NCBI GenBank assembly: GCA_965661005.1
Contig: CBFICB010000007.1
Location: 62,001 to 126,000 of the forward strand
From: UBA5109 sp965661005
GTDB lineage: Bacteria; Pseudomonadota; Gammaproteobacteria; Pseudomonadales; Pseudohongiellaceae
Length of the DNA: 64,000 nt
Direction of reading: 5' to 3'
Below the pieces are notes generated by a model. It was given only the letters and a program-made list of their open reading frames with translations, was not told the origin of the DNA and did not search any database. Positions 60,128 to 64,000 of this stretch are shown here, piece after piece. Position 1 is the first letter of the stretch; every line of letters begins with the position of its first letter. Made by a program: the position numbers and the translations under genes.

Positions 60128-61270
60128 ATGCCGGCACAATTAACCAATTTACTTGGTCTAAGCAAAACTAAAATGGAGGCTTTTCTTCTTGGCCTGGGAG
60201 AAAAGCCTTTTCGCGCTATACAGTTGATGAAATGGATTCATCAGCAGGGCGAGACCGATTTCGATGCGATGACCAATATCAGTAAATCCTTGAGAGCAAG
60301 CCTCAAGGAATGCGCTGAGATACGCCCTCCTGTTATTAAAGAATGTTATGAAGCTGCTGATGGATGTTTCAAATGGATAGTTGAAGTGACCAGTGGCAGT
60401 TCTGTTGAAATGGTTTATATCCCGGAGGCGAGCAGAGGCACCTTATGTATCTCTTCACAGGCAGGTTGTAGCCTGGACTGTAAATTTTGTGCGACAGGGA
60501 AACAGGGCTTCAACAGTGATTTAACAACGGCTGAAATTATCGGCCAGCTTTGGCTGGTTAATCAGGCCTTTAATACTTTTGGTAGTAAGGCGATCCGTAA
60601 AGTAAGCAATGTGGTGATGATGGGCATGGGCGAGCCTTTGATGAATTTTGATAATGTTATGGATGCTGTTGGCCTGATGATGGAAGATAACTGTTATGGT
60701 CTTTCAAAACGACGAGTAACTATCAGCACCTCAGGTGTCGTGCCTAAAATTTATGAAATGCAAGAGCATACTGATGCTTCAATAGCGGTTTCATTGCATG
60801 CACCAAATGATGAATTACGCAGTGAAATTGTTCCGATAAATCGTAAATACCCTATTAAAGAATTGTTGACTAGCGTAAACGCTTATCTGGATTCTTTAAC
60901 AGACAACCGTGTTGCTACAATTGAATATATTTTAATTTCCGGTGTAAATGATCATCGACAACATGCCAGAGAATTAGCTCAGGTATTGAAAGAGACTCCC
61001 TGCAAAATCAACTTGATTCCGTTTAATCCTTTTGCTGGCTCTGACTATACTCGCTCTTCTGATTCAGCCATTAGTAATTTTCGTAAAATATTACAGGAAG
61101 CAGGTTACATTGTGACCATTCGCACCACTCGTGGTGATGAAATCGGCGCTGCTTGTGGGCAATTGGTAGGACAGGTTGATGATACTACTCGCAGAAGTGC
61201 ACGACACCTAGCTGCACAGGAAAAAAAATGGCAACAAAGCAATCTGGTTCAGAGTCTAAAAGTTCAATAA
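60128..61270 (+). CDS. rlmN: Dual-specificity RNA methyltransferase RlmN
   Basis: 380 residues. Radical-SAM cluster motif CSLDCKFCATGKQGF; VVMMGMGEPLMNFDNVMDAV; SVSLHAPNDELRSEIVPIN and the second methyl-carrying cysteine near the C-terminus in GDEIGAACGQL. Methylates A2503 of 23S rRNA and A37 of tRNAs. 30 bp after ndk. Confidence 0.96.
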   Translation: MPAQLTNLLGLSKTKMEAFLLGLGEKPFRAIQLMKWIHQQGETDFDAMTNISKSLRASLKECAEIRPPVIKECYEAADGCFKWIVEVTSGSSVEMVYIPEASRGTLCISSQAGCSLDCKFCATGKQGFNSDLTTAEIIGQLWLVNQAFNTFGSKAIRKVSNVVMMGMGEPLMNFDNVMDAVGLMMEDNCYGLSKRRVTISTSGVVPKIYEMQEHTDASIAVSLHAPNDELRSEIVPINRKYPIKELLTSVNAYLDSLTDNRVATIEYILISGVNDHRQHARELAQVLKETPCKINLIPFNPFAGSDYTRSSDSAISNFRKILQEAGYIVTIRTTRGDEIGAACGQLVGQVDDTTRRSARHLAAQEKKWQQSNLVQSLKVQ

Positions 61271-61305
61271 TATGTTAGGCTACCCAGGTTGATTATAGTC
61301 TTGAA

Positions 61306-62094
61306 ATGGTAAATAAAATGCGAAGCTTGACTGGTTCCGTCATTGTATTTTTGAGTGTCATTCTTTCATCCTGTGTGAGTGAAACCACAGGAGGGTTTGA
61401 CCGAGCTGACCCGGAAGAAACACTGGATGTTTACCTGCAGTTAGCACTGGGCTATGTCGAGCAGCAAGATTTAACTCAAGCAAGAAGGCATTTAGGCAAC
61501 GCTTCAGCAATCGATCCAAATAATAGTGATGTTTTTGAGATTTGGGGGCTGGTATATACACTTGAAGGTGACCTGGATTTGGCCGATGAAAGTTTCCTTA
61601 GAGCCCTGCGACTGGATTCCAGCAATTCACAAGTAAGAAATAATTATGCGGCCTTTCTTTTTGCCAATGGCCGTTATCAAGAAGCCTATGACCAACTGGC
61701 AGAGGTGGTTCAAGACACGGAATATACGGGGCGTTCTCAGGCATTTGAGAATATGGGTTTAGCCTCTTTGCAATTGAACCAGTTGGACGCGGCTGCATTT
61801 GCCTTCAACCGGGCTTTGCAGTTAAACAGCAATCGAATACGTTCGAACTTTGAGCTTGCAGATATTTATTTACGACAGGAAAATCTTCCAGATGCAGAAC
61901 GTTATTATCAAAGTTGCCTAACCCTAAGGCAGTTTTTTAATATTCAACACAGTGCCAGGAGTCTCTGGATAGGAATCAAGCTTGAGCAAGCTCGTGGGCG
62001 GTATAACCAAATGCTAGATTATGGAGCAATCTTGGCTGAGCTTTATCCGGAATCTTCTGAATATAATCTTTATCAGGAATTATTAAATGAATAA
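61306..62094 (+). CDS. pilF: Type IV pilus biogenesis/stability lipoprotein PilF (PilW)
   Basis: 262 residues. Lipoprotein signal (SVIVFLSVILSSCVSE); an alternative in-frame ATG at 61318 would give a tighter signal peptide. Tetratricopeptide repeats run from about residue 40 (YLQLALGYVEQQDLTQARRH; VFEIWGLVYTLEGDLDLADE; VRNNYAAFLFANGRYQEAYD; AFENMGLASLQLNQLDAAAF). It is needed for multimerising and placing the PilQ secretin. Position between rlmN and rodZ is canonical. Overlaps rodZ by 8 bp. Confidence 0.92.
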   Translation: MVNKMRSLTGSVIVFLSVILSSCVSETTGGFDRADPEETLDVYLQLALGYVEQQDLTQARRHLGNASAIDPNNSDVFEIWGLVYTLEGDLDLADESFLRALRLDSSNSQVRNNYAAFLFANGRYQEAYDQLAEVVQDTEYTGRSQAFENMGLASLQLNQLDAAAFAFNRALQLNSNRIRSNFELADIYLRQENLPDAERYYQSCLTLRQFFNIQHSARSLWIGIKLEQARGRYNQMLDYGAILAELYPESSEYNLYQELLNE

Positions 62095-62581
62095 TCAAAA
62101 TTCAACAACTGAGTCTGAAAAAGATACAGAACTGAAAGAATCACTTAATGGTGAACAGGAGCTATGGCCTTCTCCTGGGAAAATGCTTAAAAGCTTACGA
62201 GAGGATTTAGGTTATAGTCCAGAAAAAGTATCCGAGTCTATCTATATTACTGCGCACTATGTGAAAGCCCTTGAAGATGATAATTATGAAAAATTACCCG
62301 GGCATACCTTTATAAAGGGCTACTATAAAGCTTATGCTGAATTTTTAGGTGCAGATATAGAACATGTTCTTAATTGTTATGTAAATTATCTGGAAAATTC
62401 GAGTCAGCAAGATACTCAAGAAGCGCAGGCTGATGAAATAAAAAATCGCAACAAATCTATCTTGTGGGTATCAGCTGGGGTTGTTTTGCTAGTCCTAATT
62501 GCAGCTGGCATATGGATGATGAGTAGTGCAAATGCTTTGCCTGACCCTGCAGTCTCGGAAAAAATTTATGAAGAAAGATAG
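62087..62581 (+). CDS. rodZ: RodZ-like helix-turn-helix membrane protein lacking the periplasmic domain
   Basis: 164 residues against about 300-340 in most gammaproteobacteria. N-terminal HTH_25 domain (GKMLKSLREDLGYSPEKVSE, YVKALEDDNYEKLPGHTFIK, then GYYKAYAEFLGAD), linker, and one transmembrane helix (SILWVSAGVVLLVLIAAGIW). It stops about 20 residues after the helix. The usual Pro/Thr-rich linker and beta-type DUF4115 domain are missing, and ispG starts inside its end (62568), so no lost 3' part is visible. It anchors MreB in known systems; whether this short form does so is inference. Confidence 0.85.
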   Translation: MNNQNSTTESEKDTELKESLNGEQELWPSPGKMLKSLREDLGYSPEKVSESIYITAHYVKALEDDNYEKLPGHTFIKGYYKAYAEFLGADIEHVLNCYVNYLENSSQQDTQEAQADEIKNRNKSILWVSAGVVLLVLIAAGIWMMSSANALPDPAVSEKIYEER

Positions 62582-63683
62582 TCCTATAATTCGCCGTAAG
62601 TCTCGTCAAATTATGGTAGGTAATGTACCTGTTGGTGGAGATGCGCCAATTGCTGTTCAGAGCATGACCAACACAGAAACCACTGATGTTAGTGCAACGC
62701 TCAATCAAGTCAAAGGCCTGGAGAAAGTGGGCGTGGATATTGTTCGAGTATCCGTGCCCTCCATAGAAGCAGCTGATGCATTCAAGGAAATTCGAGATCA
62801 GGCTAATGTTCCTTTAATAGCGGATATTCATTTTGACCATAAAATAGCACTCAAAGTACTGGAATTAGGCGTTGACTGTCTGCGTATTAATCCTGGCAAT
62901 ATAGGTCGGGAAGAGAAGATAAGAGCCGTTATTGAGTCGGCGAAAGACAAGAATGTTCCTTTACGTATTGGTGTGAATGCAGGTTCCTTGGGAAAAGAAC
63001 TATTACGCAAATATAAAGAGCCCAATGCAGATGCAATGGTGGAATCTGCATTACAGCAAATTGATATTCTGGATTCTTATGATTTTCAGGATTTTAAAGT
63101 CAGTTTGAAAGCGTCGGAGGTGTTTATGACTGTGGAGGCCTACCGCAAGTTGGCGCCACAAATAGAGCAGCCATTACATTTGGGCATTACTGAAGCAGGA
63201 GGTTTACGTTCAGGTACAATCAAATCATCTATAGGCCTTGGATTACTTTTAATGGATGGAATCGGAGATACGATTCGTGTCTCTCTGGCCGCAGATCCAG
63301 TCGAAGAAGTTAAAGTCGGATTTGATATTTTAAAAAGTCTCCGCCTACGAAGCAAAGGGGTTAATCTAGTAGCTTGCCCAAGTTGCTCAAGACAAAATTT
63401 CGATGTAATCGCCACGGTAAATGAATTGGAATCCAGGCTTGAAGATATAACGACACCAGTGCATGTTTCAGTTGTCGGATGTATAGTAAACGGCCCCGGC
63501 GAAGCGAAAATAGCAGATATAGGTTTAACAGGCGCAACACCAGTCAATATGTCATACATTAATGGAAAGACCAGTCATAAAATTAACAATGAGAATCTGG
63601 TTGATGAGCTTGAAGCTATGGTGCGCGCTAAAGTCGCCGGTATAGAAGCAGAAGCTGCAAAGGCCACAGAAAAAACAGGGTAA
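62568..63683 (+). CDS. ispG: (E)-4-hydroxy-3-methylbut-2-enyl-diphosphate synthase
   Basis: 371 residues from the ATG at 62568 (overlapping rodZ by 14 bp); the longer frame from 62526 would add a non-conserved extension. VGNVPVGGDAPIAVQSMTNT, LIADIHFDHKIALKVLE, LRINPGNIGREEKIR, and the [4Fe-4S] cysteines in LVACPSCSRQNFDV and SVVGCIVNGPGEAKIADIGL. Penultimate step of the MEP isoprenoid pathway; depends on the Fe-S machinery encoded just upstream. Confidence 0.96.
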   Translation: MKKDSPIIRRKSRQIMVGNVPVGGDAPIAVQSMTNTETTDVSATLNQVKGLEKVGVDIVRVSVPSIEAADAFKEIRDQANVPLIADIHFDHKIALKVLELGVDCLRINPGNIGREEKIRAVIESAKDKNVPLRIGVNAGSLGKELLRKYKEPNADAMVESALQQIDILDSYDFQDFKVSLKASEVFMTVEAYRKLAPQIEQPLHLGITEAGGLRSGTIKSSIGLGLLLMDGIGDTIRVSLAADPVEEVKVGFDILKSLRLRSKGVNLVACPSCSRQNFDVIATVNELESRLEDITTPVHVSVVGCIVNGPGEAKIADIGLTGATPVNMSYINGKTSHKINNENLVDELEAMVRAKVAGIEAEAAKATEKTG

Positions 63684-63689
63684 GCCAGG

Positions 63690-64000
63690 TTGTCCAAAGC
63701 AAAAATACAAGCCATTCGCGGCATGAATGATGTGCTGCCGAATCAATCCCCCCATTGGCAGTATCTAGAAGAACATATACGGCAATTGATGGCGGCCTAT
63801 GCCTATAACGAAATTCGCTTCCCGGTTCTTGAACAAACGCAGCTTTTCAAACGTTCGATTGGCGATGCTACAGATATCGTTGAGAAAGAAATGTACACCT
63901 TCGAGGATAGAAACGGGGATAGTCTAAGTCTTCGTCCAGAAGGAACTGCTTCTTGCGTAAGGGCAGCCGAACAGCATGGCTTGCTATATAACCAGATACA
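63690..64000 (+). CDS. hisS: Histidyl-tRNA synthetase (3' end outside window)
   Basis: 103 codons visible before the window ends. TTG start 6 bp after the ispG stop, then SKAKIQAIRGMNDVLPNQSP, EIRFPVLEQTQLFKRSIGDA, TDIVEKEMYTFEDRNGDSLS and motif 2 LRPEGTASCVRAAEQHGLL, which are unmistakable HisRS. Charges tRNA-His. Last gene of the conserved block in this window. Confidence 0.95.
   Translation, partial: MSKAKIQAIRGMNDVLPNQSPHWQYLEEHIRQLMAAYAYNEIRFPVLEQTQLFKRSIGDATDIVEKEMYTFEDRNGDSLSLRPEGTASCVRAAEQHGLLYNQI

Noticed and set aside
63140..63559. 139-residue minus-strand frame opposite ispG
   Set aside because: Antisense to an unmistakable ispG with all cluster cysteines; shadow frame.

Overview
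The window is a stretch of chromosome from a free-living, probably marine gammaproteobacterium. The strongest taxonomic evidence is gene order at the right end: iscR-iscS-iscU-iscA-hscB-hscA-fdx-iscX-ndk-rlmN-pilF-rodZ-ispG-hisS, the order known from Pseudomonas and relatives. The block proA-nadD-rsfS-rlmH points the same way. The marine or halophilic lifestyle is inferred from a glucosylglycerate compatible-solute cluster, a DUF4212/sodium:solute symporter pair, a TonB-dependent receptor and several periplasmic c-type cytochromes. Base composition looks moderately AT-rich (judged by eye, not counted). TTG starts are frequent. No phage, insertion sequence, CRISPR array, rRNA or intact tRNA gene was seen.

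Layout. 1-8.3 kb: the 3' part of an acetolactate synthase-like gene, an aldehyde dehydrogenase, a shortened universal stress protein, an ArsB/NhaD-type permease, a convergent PP2C phosphatase / Ser-Thr kinase pair, and a eukaryotic-type (GSII) glutamine synthetase with a sigma-54-like promoter. 8.6-16.1 kb: a triheme cytochrome c, then a decayed zone with three consecutive broken genes (APC permease, L,D-transpeptidase, M14 peptidase), a DUF5916 outer-membrane protein, a relic 3' half of a tRNA, and a VOC protein. 16.2-21.8 kb: serA-serC, then proA-nadD-rsfS-rlmH. 22.8-26.6 kb: a three-gene glucosylglycerate operon. 26.7-33.5 kb: a diheme cytochrome c behind a perfect FNR/Anr box, purK-purE, an aminotransferase, and a second DUF5916 protein. 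33.6-41.5 kb: an epimerase, a TPP-riboswitch-controlled TonB-dependent receptor, a NadR-like kinase and an M16 peptidase. 41.5-51.7 kb: small membrane proteins, pirin, MscS, MobA, a metallo-beta-lactamase-fold protein, the symporter operon and suhB. 51.8-64 kb: trmJ, then the isc-to-hisS block.

How the genes work together. Two loci carry signals that look like nitrogen (NtrC) control: the GSII gene and the glucosylglycerate operon. This would fit the known role of glucosylglycerate as a nitrogen-free osmolyte made under nitrogen limitation. The isc operon has a near-consensus IscR type 1 box over the -35 of its promoter. The thiamine riboswitch, with a hairpin covering the Shine-Dalgarno sequence, argues that the receptor imports thiamine or a precursor.

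Two recurring oddities stand out. Short tandem duplications (10-16 bp units) occur in at least six intergenic sites. Recently broken genes are also common: a deletion/frameshift permease, three frames interrupted by single in-frame stops, a frameshifted cupin inside the isc cluster, and a truncated Usp. Together they suggest a chromosome where replication slippage and gene loss are active.
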